Part shown: positions 8,111 to 17,102 of the stretch, piece after piece | Position numbering within the stretch: the first letter of the stretch is position 1 | How the letters are laid out: every line of letters begins with the position of its first letter | Origin: G963717155 sp963717155 | GTDB taxonomy: Bacteria > Actinomycetota > Thermoleophilia > Gaiellales > JALYLC01 | Length of the DNA stretch: 64,000 nucleotides | Direction of reading: 5' to 3' | Assembly: GCA_963717155.1 (NCBI GenBank) | Contig: OY970326.1 | Coordinates: forward strand, 3,534,001-3,598,000 | Translations under genes and position numbers: made by a program | Notes under the pieces: model-generated | What the model saw: only the letters and a program-made list of their open reading frames with translations | What the model was told of the DNA's origin: nothing | The model's database searches: none

Positions 8111-8353
8111 TTAGTCGTCGCCAGCAACCGGGCCTGAGATGTCCGCGCCAGCAGTGCCGAGCTCCTCGCCACGCCGCAAATGGGGCGGACGGGGACCACG
8201 GTCGAGCTGCTGCGACTCGAGCTCGCCCAACGCCTCGGACGCCTCATCGGGAGGCGCCATCCCCTCATCCGCGGCACGCTCGTCTGCTTCTGCGTCGAGT
8301 TTCCCGTCGTCAGGCTCCGCGGCGTCGCGGTCAGCGCCAGCGTCAATCGCCAT
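8111..8353 (-). CDS. Small acidic, probably disordered protein
   Basis: This 80-residue protein begins MAIDAGADRDAAEPDDGKLD and is rich in Asp, Glu and Ala, with no hydrophobic core. The ATG at 8353 follows AAAGGAG at good spacing, so translation is likely. No family is recognised. A 62-residue acidic protein lies nearby at 8774-8962; both may be stress-linked small proteins. Confidence 0.55.
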   Translation of the reverse strand: MAIDAGADRDAAEPDDGKLDAEADERAADEGMAPPDEASEALGELESQQLDRGPRPPHLRRGEELGTAGADISGPVAGDD

Positions 8354-8502
8354 CACGCGCTCCTTTCGTAACTCGGAGCTGGTCGTGCCCGCAACCGAGA
8401 GCGCCGAATCATCGACCGGCGTCACACCACGGAGCGGCGGACCGCGGCGTTTAAGACTCTCCAAGCTGGGGAACGCGGCCCACCCGAAACGGAGGTGGAC
8501 CG

Positions 8503-8732
8503 GTGCCTGACAAGCAAGCTCACGTGAAGAACGAGAAGCAGTACGAGGCGCTGAAGGACAAAGGGATGTCGAAGGAGCGAGCCGCGAAGATCGCCAACTC
8601 CCCCCACGCCTCGAGCCACGGCGGCAAGGACTCCCACTCCGGCAGTTCGAAGGGCCAGTCCCACCAGGGCGGCACGACGGCGCAGAAGAAGGCGCCGGCC
8701 GCAAGGGCGGCCAGGCCGCCCACCACAGTTGA
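8503..8732 (+). CDS. Small Lys/Gly/Ser-rich protein (DUF7218-like), frameshifted
   Basis: The frame MPDKQAHVKNEKQYEALKDK with GMSKERAAKIANSPHASSHG matches a widespread actinobacterial small basic protein whose C-terminus is typically AAGRKGGxAAHHS. Here that ending (AGRKGGQAAHHS then TGA at 8730-8732) is present but one base out of frame: GCGCCGGCC near 8695 should be GCGGCCGGCC. The annotated length is one base short of a multiple of three. I therefore draw the gene to 8732 with a single-base deletion, either real or a sequencing error. The GTG start follows GGAGG. The function is unknown; the composition suggests nucleic-acid association. Confidence 0.6.
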
Positions 8733-8773
8733 ACCTACATGCTTTCAGCATCGACGAGTCGAAGGAGGACCCG

Positions 8774-8962
8774 ATGAGCGAGCCTGGGCGTTATCCGCAC
8801 CTGCCAGAGGATCCGGGCATCGACGACGAGGACGACGGGTTGCCGCCGCGAGAAGAGGACACCGAGCTGTTGCCGCCCGAGGAAACTTGGCCAGAACCTG
8901 GCGACGATGCTGATGCTTCGCTCGAGGAACTTGCGGTACAAGCGATCCGCCGTACGTCCTGA
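8774..8962 (+). CDS. Small acidic protein
   Basis: This 62-residue protein (MSEPGRYPHLPEDPGIDDED start) is rich in Glu, Asp and Pro with no hydrophobic segment. The ATG at 8774 follows AGGAGG by 6 bases. It lies 41 bases after the Lys/Gly-rich small protein and is probably in the same transcript. No family is recognised. Confidence 0.55.
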   Translation: MSEPGRYPHLPEDPGIDDEDDGLPPREEDTELLPPEETWPEPGDDADASLEELAVQAIRRTS

Positions 8963-9002
8963 TCAGTGCCGCGCGCATGACGCGGATCGCCGGGTGTCCA
9001 GT

Positions 9003-10007
9003 CTAGTCCGGAGCGATCCGGATGAGACGCTTGCCGAGATTCTCGCCGCGGTACAGCCCTGCGATCGAACCCGGTGCCTGCTCGATTCCGTCGAGGATGT
9101 CCTCTCGATAGCGGATCTGTCCGTTGCGCACCCACCCCTCGAGTTCCCGCAGTGCCTCGGGACTGCGCTGAACATGGTCAAAGATGAGAAATCCCTGCAT
9201 CCGGGCGCGTTTGACGAGAAGATTACGCTCGACCCGTGGTCCCTGGGGTGGCGGATCCCAGCTCGCGATGGACGCCGTGCCGCAGATGACCACCCGTGCT
9301 CCGACCGCGAGACGTCGCATGACGGAATCGCTGAGAGGGCCAGCCGTATTGTCGAAGTAGACATCGACGCCGTCAGGGCAGGCAGCATCGAGTGTCGACT
9401 CGAAATCGTCAGCCCTGTAATCGACGGCGCAGTCGTAGCGGAACTCCTCGCGACACACACGTGCTTTGTCAGGCCCGCCGGCAATGCCGACGGTACGGCA
9501 CCCCTTGATCTTGGCGATTTGACCGACGCATGACCCGACCGATCCTGCTGCCGTGGACACGACCGCAGTCTCGCCCGCCCTGGGCTGGCCAATCTCCAGG
9601 AGGGCGAAATAGGCAGTCAGACCATTGAGGCCGAGGACGCCAAGCGATGTCGAGATGGGCAAGCCTGAGCCGCCGACCTCGCGCTCGACGGCCGCGGCGT
9701 CCACCACAGCGTAATCCTGCCAGCCGAACATGCCGGTCACGTACTCGCCCGGGTGGAACTCAGAACTTCGCGACTCTTCGACGCGCCCGACTGCGAGCGA
9801 GCGCATGACCGCACCAAGCGCAACAGGTTCGGAATAGTTAGCGACCGCGCTGACCCAACCCCGCATCGCGGGATCCACCGACAGGTAGATATTGCGCACC
9901 AGGACCTGACCATTCGACAGGACCGGCACAGGCGCCTCGACGATCTCGAAGTGCTCCGCCTGGGGAATACCAGACGGCCTGGACTTCAGTCTGACCTGCC
10001 GGTTCAC
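9003..10007 (-). CDS. NADP-dependent medium-chain reductase (CurA/LTB4DH-like)
   Basis: This 334-residue protein belongs to the zinc-free medium-chain dehydrogenase/reductase family that includes prostaglandin reductase, leukotriene B4 12-hydroxydehydrogenase and CurA/YncB. It has the family's NRQVRLKSRPSGIP opening, LSVDPAMRGWV near residue 50, and a nucleotide-binding turn in VVSTAAGSVGSCVGQIAKIKG (the usual AAxGxVG). The zinc-ligand Cys/His set is absent. Family members reduce the C=C bond of enones using NADPH. I chose the GTG at 10007 to match the usual family N-terminus; the frame is open to 10043. The gene stands alone. Confidence 0.85.
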   Translation of the reverse strand: MNRQVRLKSRPSGIPQAEHFEIVEAPVPVLSNGQVLVRNIYLSVDPAMRGWVSAVANYSEPVALGAVMRSLAVGRVEESRSSEFHPGEYVTGMFGWQDYAVVDAAAVEREVGGSGLPISTSLGVLGLNGLTAYFALLEIGQPRAGETAVVSTAAGSVGSCVGQIAKIKGCRTVGIAGGPDKARVCREEFRYDCAVDYRADDFESTLDAACPDGVDVYFDNTAGPLSDSVMRRLAVGARVVICGTASIASWDPPPQGPRVERNLLVKRARMQGFLIFDHVQRSPEALRELEGWVRNGQIRYREDILDGIEQAPGSIAGLYRGENLGKRLIRIAPD

Positions 10008-10382
10008 TCGTTGATGCACAGCTAGTACCCCCGGTTCACACATTTCCGAATAGCTCGTAGCCCCGGTGCACTCTAGTGCTCGCGTCTTGCCGCGGAACTG
10101 GCATCAGCGACCGCATCACCGTGCTCCCCGACGACCTCGCCGGCTTCACGCAAACCGATCGCTTCGAGGAGTTCATGGTGTCTGCCGAAGACCGGCCAGC
10201 CACTCGGCGCGAGGCCGAGATTCGGCCGTCCCCCCTGCTAGCCGTTACCCGCTATGAGAGATCTGACCCCATCTCCCCCGCGAGGCTCTCGGCGAGAGAC
10301 CCCCGAGGGCCTCCGCCTGGCCGCACGCCCACGACGGCTGAATCCGCTCGTGCGGTCGCGCTCGGCACGACGAGGATGGCCG
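10008..10382. other. Gap without a convincing gene
   Basis: This stretch lies between the reductase promoter and the end of the truncated TadG-like gene. Open frames exist but show no motif or start signal. A modest hairpin (GGCTCTCGGCGAGAGACC region near 10283) is the only structure noted. Confidence 0.35.
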
Positions 10383-10872
10383 CTACGAGACGAGGCGGTA
10401 GACGATCGGGCTGGGGTTGCCGGGCGTGAAGTCGCCGAACTGGACTATCCAGGAGTCGGGAAGCGCTGCACTGACCGGCGTCAAGTAGACCGTGAGGCCG
10501 TTGCCGCTGCCGGAGCAGGCGGGGTAGCTGGGCGGCCTGGTGGTGTCGCCGATGTACACGAGTACGTAGCCCTGCACGGTGATGGTGGAGTTACCCGACA
10601 GCGGCCAGTTCCTGGTCGAGTCCTGGGCAATGGGGATGACGGCGAGGCGCGGCGAATCTGCCTTCTTGACGAAGTAGTTGCCGTTTGCATCCTGCCCGAA
10701 TACGTCACTGAAGGAGTCGGTGTTGATTCCGATGCGGGCGTCGAAGCCCTTCGTCGTGATGTTGCCTGTGCTGACGCCGATCTGGGTCTGGACGGTCTCG
10801 TCGCTCGCGAACGGCAATCCGGACGCGGTCTCGGAGTACGACGTTGCCTGCTTCCAGGTCTCCCAGCCGGAC
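10383..10872 (-). pseudogene. Truncated TadG-like pilus-associated protein (C-terminal part)
   Basis: About 160 residues (from SGWETWKQATSYSETASG to SPIVYRLVS) match the C-terminal region of TadG-related proteins of actinobacterial Flp/Tad pilus loci: repeated STGNITTKGFDARIG-type segments, a STITVQGYVLVYIGD strand, and a Cys-containing CSGSGNGLTVYL stretch. The N-terminal signal/membrane part is missing. Upstream, the frame runs straight into repeat A, beginning at an ACCCCATCATT word that also occurs in the attachment-site core. I infer truncation by recombination at that word. No other Tad genes are in the window. Confidence 0.55.
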
Positions 10873-11090
10873 TGAACCCCATCATTCGCAGTGATGCGTT
10901 CTGCCTGGACGCGACGGATCCCGATATGCCGTTTTGCAGGTAATTCGCTTCCGAGCAAGTCGACGCGGGGACTCGAACCCCGGACCCCATCATTTCGAGT
11001 AATTCTCGCCAACCACGCTAGAGCTCATGGTTAAGCCACATCGCCTCGCATGAATACGCTCTGTGTGCCACGCGTGTGCCAATCTGCGCA
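10873..11090 (-). repeat. tRNA-Thr 3'-half attachment-site scar, repeat A
   Basis: Read on the minus strand, 10955-11000 gives an anticodon loop CTCGAAA, variable loop GGGGTC, T-arm CGGGGTTCGAGTCCCCG and acceptor strand CGTCGACT. This is the 3' half of a tRNA-Thr gene with the 5' half absent. To the right lie CATGGTTAAGCC (11026) and GTGTGCCACGCGTGTGCCA (11062). A degenerate second core, ACCCCATCATTCGC, sits about 110 bases to the left. Similar units occur at 27.4, 38.0 and 44.1 kb, same orientation. I interpret them as integration-site scars. Confidence 0.65.
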
Positions 11091-11212
11091 ATGCTTGCGA
11101 CGCTCGGCGGCACTCGAAGGCGTTCTCCTGGCATCGTGAAGCCACGCGCCGCGATCGTGGCGCTACGGAACCTGGGTCAGGGAGAGTGGGCGGCGAACGG
11201 TGTCGTGGCGTT

Positions 11213-12058
11213 CTAGCCGCGGCCGATCAGATCGTTGTACTCGGAGGGGAGTTCCGCGAGGATGTCGTCGAGCTCCTGCAGGGGCAGGCTCTCTCGGAGC
11301 GCCCTGAACACGAAGCGGGCATCGTCGAGCGACTCGTCGCGCGACGTCTCGCCCGCCCGCTCGGCAACGCGGCCCACGAACTCGTCGAGATCGAAGCGGC
11401 TCGCCTTGCCGCCCGTATGCAGCTTTCCCAGCTCAAGCGCGGGGCGGAGCTCGCCGGGGAGGAGGGCCTCGAGCTCGTCGACCTCGCCCGCCGCGAGCCG
11501 CTCGCCCAACGTCTCGAGCACTGCCTCCGTCGCGCGGAGCGCGCGCTCGCGGTCGAAGCGCGCCGCATTTGCCACGCGGTCGATGAACGTCTCCGCGGCG
11601 ATGACCGGACGTCTCTGGCGCCTCGGCCCGTGCAGCAAGTTGCGTGCCTCCTCCGGCAGCCGCCGCGCGATCTCGTCGACCTCATCGGGCTGGAGCACGA
11701 GTCGCATGACCTCGAAGACGGCCAGGGTGTGGCGCTCCGCCGTCTTCAGTGCGAGGCGGTCATGGGTCTCGACGATGATCCCCTCGCGCTCCGCGACGCG
11801 GTGCAGGAAGGCGGCATAGCGAAGCTGCTCGCCGACACCAGGCTCCTCAAGCAGTGGCCTGAACGCCTTCGGCAATCGACCAGCCAGGTCGTGCCGCTCG
11901 TCGTCGGACAGATGCTCGGCGACCGTCTCGATCACGGCATGCACGGCGAGCTCGGCCTCGGGGAGGGAGAGCGAGGCCTTGTCGGAAACCAGCTCGATGA
12001 TCCGGTCATAGCGGCGGACCGGCTCATCGGCGAGCGCGGCTTGCGGGTCGGTCGCCAT
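11213..12058 (-). CDS. DUF2267 domain protein, two repeats
   Basis: This 281-residue helical protein contains two DUF2267-like units, about residues 15-105 and 145-265. Each has the family's FxxxVAxxAxFDRERALRATEA / LETLGERLAAGEVDEL pattern followed by LLPGELRPAL or LPKAFRPLL. The function of DUF2267 is unknown; the genes are common in soil actinobacteria and are often annotated near stress genes. The ATG start is not preceded by a strong ribosome site. It stands alone, with the repeat A scar to its left. Confidence 0.75.
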   Translation of the reverse strand: MATDPQAALADEPVRRYDRIIELVSDKASLSLPEAELAVHAVIETVAEHLSDDERHDLAGRLPKAFRPLLEEPGVGEQLRYAAFLHRVAEREGIIVETHDRLALKTAERHTLAVFEVMRLVLQPDEVDEIARRLPEEARNLLHGPRRQRRPVIAAETFIDRVANAARFDRERALRATEAVLETLGERLAAGEVDELEALLPGELRPALELGKLHTGGKASRFDLDEFVGRVAERAGETSRDESLDDARFVFRALRESLPLQELDDILAELPSEYNDLIGRG

Positions 12059-12385
12059 CTGGGCCTCCAGGGCGGGACGGGCGGCCGGTCAGGCCGCTCC
12101 AAGTGCACTAGGACGTTGCGCCGCCGAGACAACTCCTCGGCGCAACGGCTCTCGGGACCCCTCCCGGCGCGTGCTGCTCCGGAAGAACCTGCAGCGGCCG
12201 AATTTGCTGGTCGCGTAGGCGGCGCAGAACTCCTAGCCGATTAGCTCTGCGAGCGAGCGGACCGTGGTCATGTGCCCGGAGCGCTGCTGGCGCATCGTCG
12301 GCGGGATTGCGCGCGCGACGTTGAGCCCGCCGAACAGGTTCCTGCGCAAGTCTCACGCCCTTGCGACATCTGCCGCATTTGAACC
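12059..12385. other. Gap without a convincing gene
   Basis: Arg/Pro-rich frames on both strands look like noncoding GC-rich sequence. No ribosome site, hairpin or RNA gene is seen. Confidence 0.35.
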
Positions 12386-12883
12386 TCAGGGTGCCGCAAT
12401 TGCGGGCAGGAGGTCGACCACGGTGACGTCGTGTTCGCGTGCCAGGCGCTCCGCCACGAGCGAGCGGTGGCACGCTTGCGGATCGCGCTCGACGCAGAGG
12501 AGCGCCGCGGCCCCCTGGACCGGCAGCTCGGCGATCAGCGCGGACAGATCGGCTCGGTCGAGGATCTCGTGCAGGTAGCGCTCGCGATACTCCGGCGCGA
12601 GCTCGACGCGTGACCGCTTGCCGACGCCGAGCCGGTCGTCCTCGCGGTACTGCACGTGCCGCAGCTCGGTGGTGGGAGCCAGCTCCTTGTGGTGCGAGTA
12701 GCGGATGCCGGCAGCCGCGAGCTCCGTCTGCAGGCGCTGCGCGTTCGCCCAGCAGTACTCACGGCCGCGGACGCCGCGCCGCTGCCGTACGTCGGCGACC
12801 AGCCCGACATCGGCGTCGCGAAGCGCGTCGAGGAACTGCTCGAGCGACCATCCGTAGACACCGACCGTCGCAACCGCCTGCAT
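12386..12883 (-). CDS. DUF488 family protein
   Basis: This 165-residue protein matches DUF488: VATVGVYGWSLEQFLDAL at the start, LVADVRQRRGVRGREY (usually LVDVRxxPxSR), the YxxxKELAP segment, and a Cys-containing CVERDPQACHRSLVAERL near the C-terminus. The conserved C/H/R residues suggest an enzyme or nucleic-acid-associated role, but the family has no established activity. I chose the ATG at 12883 because GGAAGAGGG precedes it; the frame continues upstream to 12967 without support. Confidence 0.75.
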   Translation of the reverse strand: MQAVATVGVYGWSLEQFLDALRDADVGLVADVRQRRGVRGREYCWANAQRLQTELAAAGIRYSHHKELAPTTELRHVQYREDDRLGVGKRSRVELAPEYRERYLHEILDRADLSALIAELPVQGAAALLCVERDPQACHRSLVAERLAREHDVTVVDLLPAIAAP

Positions 12884-13124
12884 GGCGACCCTCTTCCCGC
12901 CCGGCGAGAAACGAATCGGAATCGCGTACGGTCGCGGCGTACGCGAGGTGCAGCCGGACCGTTCCACGACCTACGGCTTGGCGAGTGAGCGCGCCAAGAC
13001 GGGATGTCGAGCTGAGCGATTCTGACGGCAGACCAAGCGTCGACCGACCGGCATTGCCGGCCAGATGTGAGTTCCGGGGTCCACATTGTTGGTCGCCTGA
13101 GGGCGTAGTCACGGACATCGGGAT

Positions 13125-15815
13125 GTGCGATGGTCCACGCTGATCATGACTCCGCGGGGTACGGCTATCGACCAGGTGATCGGGCGCGAGAGAGACTTTG
13201 ATCGCGTCGAGCGGTTGCTCGACTCTGGTGGCGCGTTGCTTGTAGAGGGCGAAGCGGGGATAGGAAAGACCACGCTCCTGAGTGCCGCTCTGGCGAGCGC
13301 GCGGAGGAGGGGCTTTTGCGTGCTCGCTGCAGCGCCCGCCGAGCCAGAGCGGACGTTCTCGTACGCGGTGCTCGACGACCTCCTCGGCTCGCACGCGCGC
13401 GAGGCGTCCGCGGAGTTGCCCGGCGTGCAACGCCGCGCGCTCGACCACGCGCTGTTGGTCGGTTCCGAGGACACGGTGGTGGAGCCCAGAGTGGTTGCGG
13501 TCGCAGTCCGCAATGTGCTGCTCGCGCTCGCTGCCCCCCGGCCGCTCGTAGTCTCGATCGATGACGTCCAGTGGGCGGACTCCGCGAGCGCGTTGGCCCT
13601 CGGCTTCGCGTTGCGTCGACTCCCTGGCGTACCACTGCGGGTGCTTCTTGCGGCTCGGACGGGTCATGCCGTCCCACTTCAGATGGTGGCAGACAGGGTC
13701 GAACTCGGGCCACTGAGCGTCACGGCGTTGCACCGTGTTCTGGTCGAGCGGTTGGGTGTCGCCTGGTCGCCGTCCCGGTTGCGCCGACTCCACGAGGTCT
13801 CGGGAGGGAATCCGTTCTACGCGCTCGAGATCGCTCGCGCCAACTCTTCCGCTGATCGGTTCGCCCTGCCGGAGTCCCTTCGAGCGACAACGTCCGATCG
13901 GATTCGGCGGCTCCCGCGTGCGACGCGCCGGTCATTGGCGGTCCTCGCGCTTGCGGGCAGCCTCCCGTCCGACGAAGGGCTGCGTGCCGCGGAGCGGGCA
14001 GGGATCATAAGGAGAGTTAGAGACACACCCCGGTTCGCACATCCGCTGCTCGCGGAGGCGGCGGTGAGCCTGCTCGAGCCGCATGAGCGGCGCGGGCTCC
14101 ACCTCGAGATTGCGGGCCTTGCGGTCTCCCCTGAAGTCCGGGCTCGCCATTTGGCCCTGGCGGCGGAAGGCCCAGATGAGGAGGTTGCGACAGTCCTCGC
14201 CGAGGCTGCCGAGGCAGCACTGCGTCGAGGCGCTCCCACGGTAGCGGCCGAGCTTTGGGAGCTTGCGGCAAGGCTCACCCCAGAGGCGTTGACCGTCGCC
14301 TCGCACGAACGCAACGTCCGTGCAGGCATTGCTCACACAATGGCGGGCGACGTCGAACTGGGCTCGAGAATGCTCGAGGGCCACCTCGAAGCGTTGCCTC
14401 GCGGGCCTCTGAGGGATGCCGGTCGTGCGCAGCGAGCGCTGCAGCTGGCACACGAGGACGTTGCCGCGACGATCCCCGCACTTGAGCAGGCACTCGTAGA
14501 GGCCGAAGACGGTCGCTCTCGTTACCTGATCCTACGGGCGCTCGCTGCGTTGAGCTATGTGCGCGGGAACGCTGGCGAGGCGGCCGAGCTTGTGCGTACT
14601 CATCTCCCTCGTTTTGAGGTAGAGGAGGAATCGCTTCGCGCGGGAGCCCTCGCGTTGAGCGCGCACTTCGAGCACGAGTGCGACCGACCCGCGTGGGCGC
14701 TGGTCGAACGAGCGCTTTCCCTGACGTCCACGGACGAGACGGAGGTCTGGATCTCTCCGAGGCGAGAGCTTGCCCGTGGCCTGCTGCGCGTTGGACGCCT
14801 GGATGAAGCCGCCGCCGCGCTCAACGAGGCGTTTGTATCCGCCGAGCAGCACGGGCACGAGATCTGGCGCGCGTCATTGCTTTCGACCCGGGCCGAGATC
14901 GAGCTCGCGGCCGGCCGCTGGTCGGCCGCACTCGCCGCGACCGATGAGATGATCAGCGCCGCGGAACAGCTCGGGGCACCGTACATCGTGAGTTGGGCGC
15001 TCTCCTTCCACGGCACTGCGTTCGGACTTCTAGGTCGACACGCGATCGCGCGAGACGAGCTGGCGCGCGCGATCGACCTCGCTGAGCGTCACCATGCGTT
15101 CAACCTTGCGACCACCGCACGCTTCGCCATGGGCTTGCTCGAGCTCTCACTCGGACGCACGGAGTCTGCTGCGGCCGTGTACCGCGACGTTCCATCGTCC
15201 GGCTGGCGGCAGTGGACACGGCTCGCCGGTGGGCGCGCGGTCGTCGACGCTATCGGAACGTTCGCATCACTTGGCGACATCCGCCGAGCACGCGACCTCC
15301 TGACGACGCTGCCGAGTGACGCGCGCGAGGGACGCCTCGCCGAGGCGCACCTCGCTGCAGCCACCGGCGAGCTCGACAAGGCGATCGACATTTTTCGCCA
15401 GCTCGAGCCATCGCCTTTCCCATTGCAGCATGCGCGCGAACTGCTCCTTCTCGGCGCGCTGCAGCGACGTGCTCGACTACGCGCAGTCGCACGCATGACC
15501 CTCGTCGCAGCCGTGACAGAGTTCGAGACCATCGCAGCGCCTCTCTGGGCCGCGCGTGCCCAGGACGAGCTTGGGCGCCTCAGCGGCCGCGTCCGCCACG
15601 GCAACGAACTCTCCAAGTCCGAGCGGCGAGTCGCCGAACTAGTCGCCTCCGGCCTGTCGAACAAGCAGGTGGCATCGGAACTCACGATCGCAGTGCGAAC
15701 GGTCGAGGCACACCTATCCAGGACGTACTCTAAGCTCGGAGTGACGTCTCGAGGCGCGCTCGCGGCGCGCTGGGCGAGCCATCACCGCCCTCAGGCTGGC
15801 CACCCGGATCCTTAG
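13125..15815 (+). CDS. LuxR-family regulator with AAA/STAND ATPase domain
   Basis: This protein of about 896 residues has three parts: an N-terminal ATPase with Walker A EGEAGIGKTTLL and Walker B VVSIDDVQWAD, a long helical repeat region (TPR/MalT-like, roughly residues 330-820), and a C-terminal LuxR helix-turn-helix (LSKSERRVAELVASGLSNKQ then TVEAHLSRTYSKLGV). The family (LAL regulators) activates catabolic or secondary-metabolism genes on binding an inducer. The GTG at 13125 and the ATG at 13146 are both possible starts; neither has a clear ribosome site. Targets are unknown, and the secreted-protein genes downstream are candidates only by position. Confidence 0.85.
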   Translation: MRWSTLIMTPRGTAIDQVIGRERDFDRVERLLDSGGALLVEGEAGIGKTTLLSAALASARRRGFCVLAAAPAEPERTFSYAVLDDLLGSHAREASAELPGVQRRALDHALLVGSEDTVVEPRVVAVAVRNVLLALAAPRPLVVSIDDVQWADSASALALGFALRRLPGVPLRVLLAARTGHAVPLQMVADRVELGPLSVTALHRVLVERLGVAWSPSRLRRLHEVSGGNPFYALEIARANSSADRFALPESLRATTSDRIRRLPRATRRSLAVLALAGSLPSDEGLRAAERAGIIRRVRDTPRFAHPLLAEAAVSLLEPHERRGLHLEIAGLAVSPEVRARHLALAAEGPDEEVATVLAEAAEAALRRGAPTVAAELWELAARLTPEALTVASHERNVRAGIAHTMAGDVELGSRMLEGHLEALPRGPLRDAGRAQRALQLAHEDVAATIPALEQALVEAEDGRSRYLILRALAALSYVRGNAGEAAELVRTHLPRFEVEEESLRAGALALSAHFEHECDRPAWALVERALSLTSTDETEVWISPRRELARGLLRVGRLDEAAAALNEAFVSAEQHGHEIWRASLLSTRAEIELAAGRWSAALAATDEMISAAEQLGAPYIVSWALSFHGTAFGLLGRHAIARDELARAIDLAERHHAFNLATTARFAMGLLELSLGRTESAAAVYRDVPSSGWRQWTRLAGGRAVVDAIGTFASLGDIRRARDLLTTLPSDAREGRLAEAHLAAATGELDKAIDIFRQLEPSPFPLQHARELLLLGALQRRARLRAVARMTLVAAVTEFETIAAPLWAARAQDELGRLSGRVRHGNELSKSERRVAELVASGLSNKQVASELTIAVRTVEAHLSRTYSKLGVTSRGALAARWASHHRPQAGHPDP

Positions 15816-15966
15816 CAGCGATCGCCACGGCCTCGCTCAAAGTGTGTGGTTTTCCGCAATGGCTCGCCCGCCTGGGTCTCCCTATTGTCGACACAACAGT
15901 GAGAGAGGGAACTCATCGCGATCTGAGTTCGGTGGTGGTCGAGTCCACGAGGCAGCAGGTCGCCTG

Positions 15967-16335
15967 ATGCGAACGCCGCGGACGTCATCGCATGTCTGCA
16001 GCGTGCGTACTTCGCGCTCGAACTCGGTCGATGCCGCCGACGAGAACAGAAGTCCCGATGGGGACACGCGCTGGGTCATAGCCTTCGCGGCTGTGGCGGC
16101 CATCGCGTGGATCGCGTTCATCGTCCTTCTTGCCCTTTTTGTCTCGACCGCGACGGCATCGACATCGATCCTGCCACGCCATGGGGTGGTCTGCTCGTCG
16201 GGTTCGCCCGCGGCGGATCGATGGTCAACGGACATTGCGGCACGGCAGGCCATCGAGAACGGGCGTGGCGGCAGCGCGCACGTGAACGTGGCGCATTTTC
16301 ACGCGGTCATGGAGGTCGTGCTATGCGTCGGTTGA
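15967..16335 (+). CDS. Possible small membrane protein
   Basis: This 122-residue frame has one strong hydrophobic helix (WVIAFAAVAAIAWIAFIVLL) near residue 60 after a polar N-terminus. It overlaps the start of the collagen-like gene by 13 bases. There is no family match and no strong ribosome site, and codon use is less biased than in neighbours, so the coding call is tentative. Confidence 0.35.
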   Translation: MRTPRTSSHVCSVRTSRSNSVDAADENRSPDGDTRWVIAFAAVAAIAWIAFIVLLALFVSTATASTSILPRHGVVCSSGSPAADRWSTDIAARQAIENGRGGSAHVNVAHFHAVMEVVLCVG

Positions 16336-17030
16336 GCTATGCGAACGTGATGGCGACGCTTGCCGTCTTTCTCGCGCTCGGTGGTGGTGTCGGATACGCC
16401 ACCGGGGTGCTGCCCGCCAATTCCGTCGGGACGAGGCAGTTGAAGGACGGCGCCGTGACCGCTTCGAAGGTGAAGCCCGGATCGCTGCTCGCGAAGAGCT
16501 TCAAGGCGGGCCAGTTGCCGGCCGGCACACCGGGCGCCACCGGCCAACAGGGCCCGCAGGGCCCGGCGGGCGTGCCTGGCGCCAAGGGCGATCAAGGTCC
16601 TGCGGGCCTCGCCCCTGTCTACACCGATTTCGTTCCCCAGGGAACACTGACGGGCGCGGGTCCCCAGCAGATCCTGCTCGTGCACCTTCCCGCACCCGCG
16701 ACCCCAGGTGGCCCGCCAGGCCCGTACCTCGTGTACGCAAACGCACAGTTCGCCCGAGGCGACAGCAACGCCGCACTCCAGGACGAGCTGAAGTGCGACC
16801 TCATGGACTCGGGCTCCAACCTTGATGGGCCGATCGACGAGTCGGAGATCGTGCTCCCTCCAAGCCCAGCACGCACCACCATCTCGCTGATGAGCACCGT
16901 CGAGCTGTCGCCCAGTGCCTTCCTCTTCCCACCGGTCTGGCTGACCTGCTCGAGGGTCGGAAATGGCATCGGCGACCTCACCTACTACGACGCGGATCTC
17001 GGAGCCGTGAAAGTCAGCAGCGTCTCATGA
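16323..17030 (+). CDS. Secreted protein with short collagen-like region
   Basis: This 235-residue protein begins with an uncleaved-type signal or anchor (MRRLSYANVMATLAVFLALG), then a stretch with the LPANSVGTRQLKDGAVTASK pattern common in Thermoleophilia surface proteins, then about nine Gly-X-Y triplets (GATGQQGPQGPAGVPG...) at residues 70-95, and a beta-rich C-terminal domain with two Cys. The ATG at 16323 follows GGAGG. It is probably an exported or surface-attached protein. The next gene has a related N-terminal anchor, so the two probably work in the same compartment. Confidence 0.7.
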   Translation: MRRLSYANVMATLAVFLALGGGVGYATGVLPANSVGTRQLKDGAVTASKVKPGSLLAKSFKAGQLPAGTPGATGQQGPQGPAGVPGAKGDQGPAGLAPVYTDFVPQGTLTGAGPQQILLVHLPAPATPGGPPGPYLVYANAQFARGDSNAALQDELKCDLMDSGSNLDGPIDESEIVLPPSPARTTISLMSTVELSPSAFLFPPVWLTCSRVGNGIGDLTYYDADLGAVKVSSVS

Positions 17031-17102
17031 CATAACACGACCGGGCATCGCGGGATGCTTCGCGTTCTTGCGGTCGACAACTACCACATCAGGGAGGCAG
17101 CG

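Noticed and set aside
10955..11000. Complete tRNA gene at the T-arm-like sequences (also 27383, 37983, 44092)
   Set aside because: Only the anticodon loop to acceptor 3' strand is present. The matching 5' acceptor strand (GCCGACG) and D-arm are absent upstream in every copy, so no functional tRNA can form.
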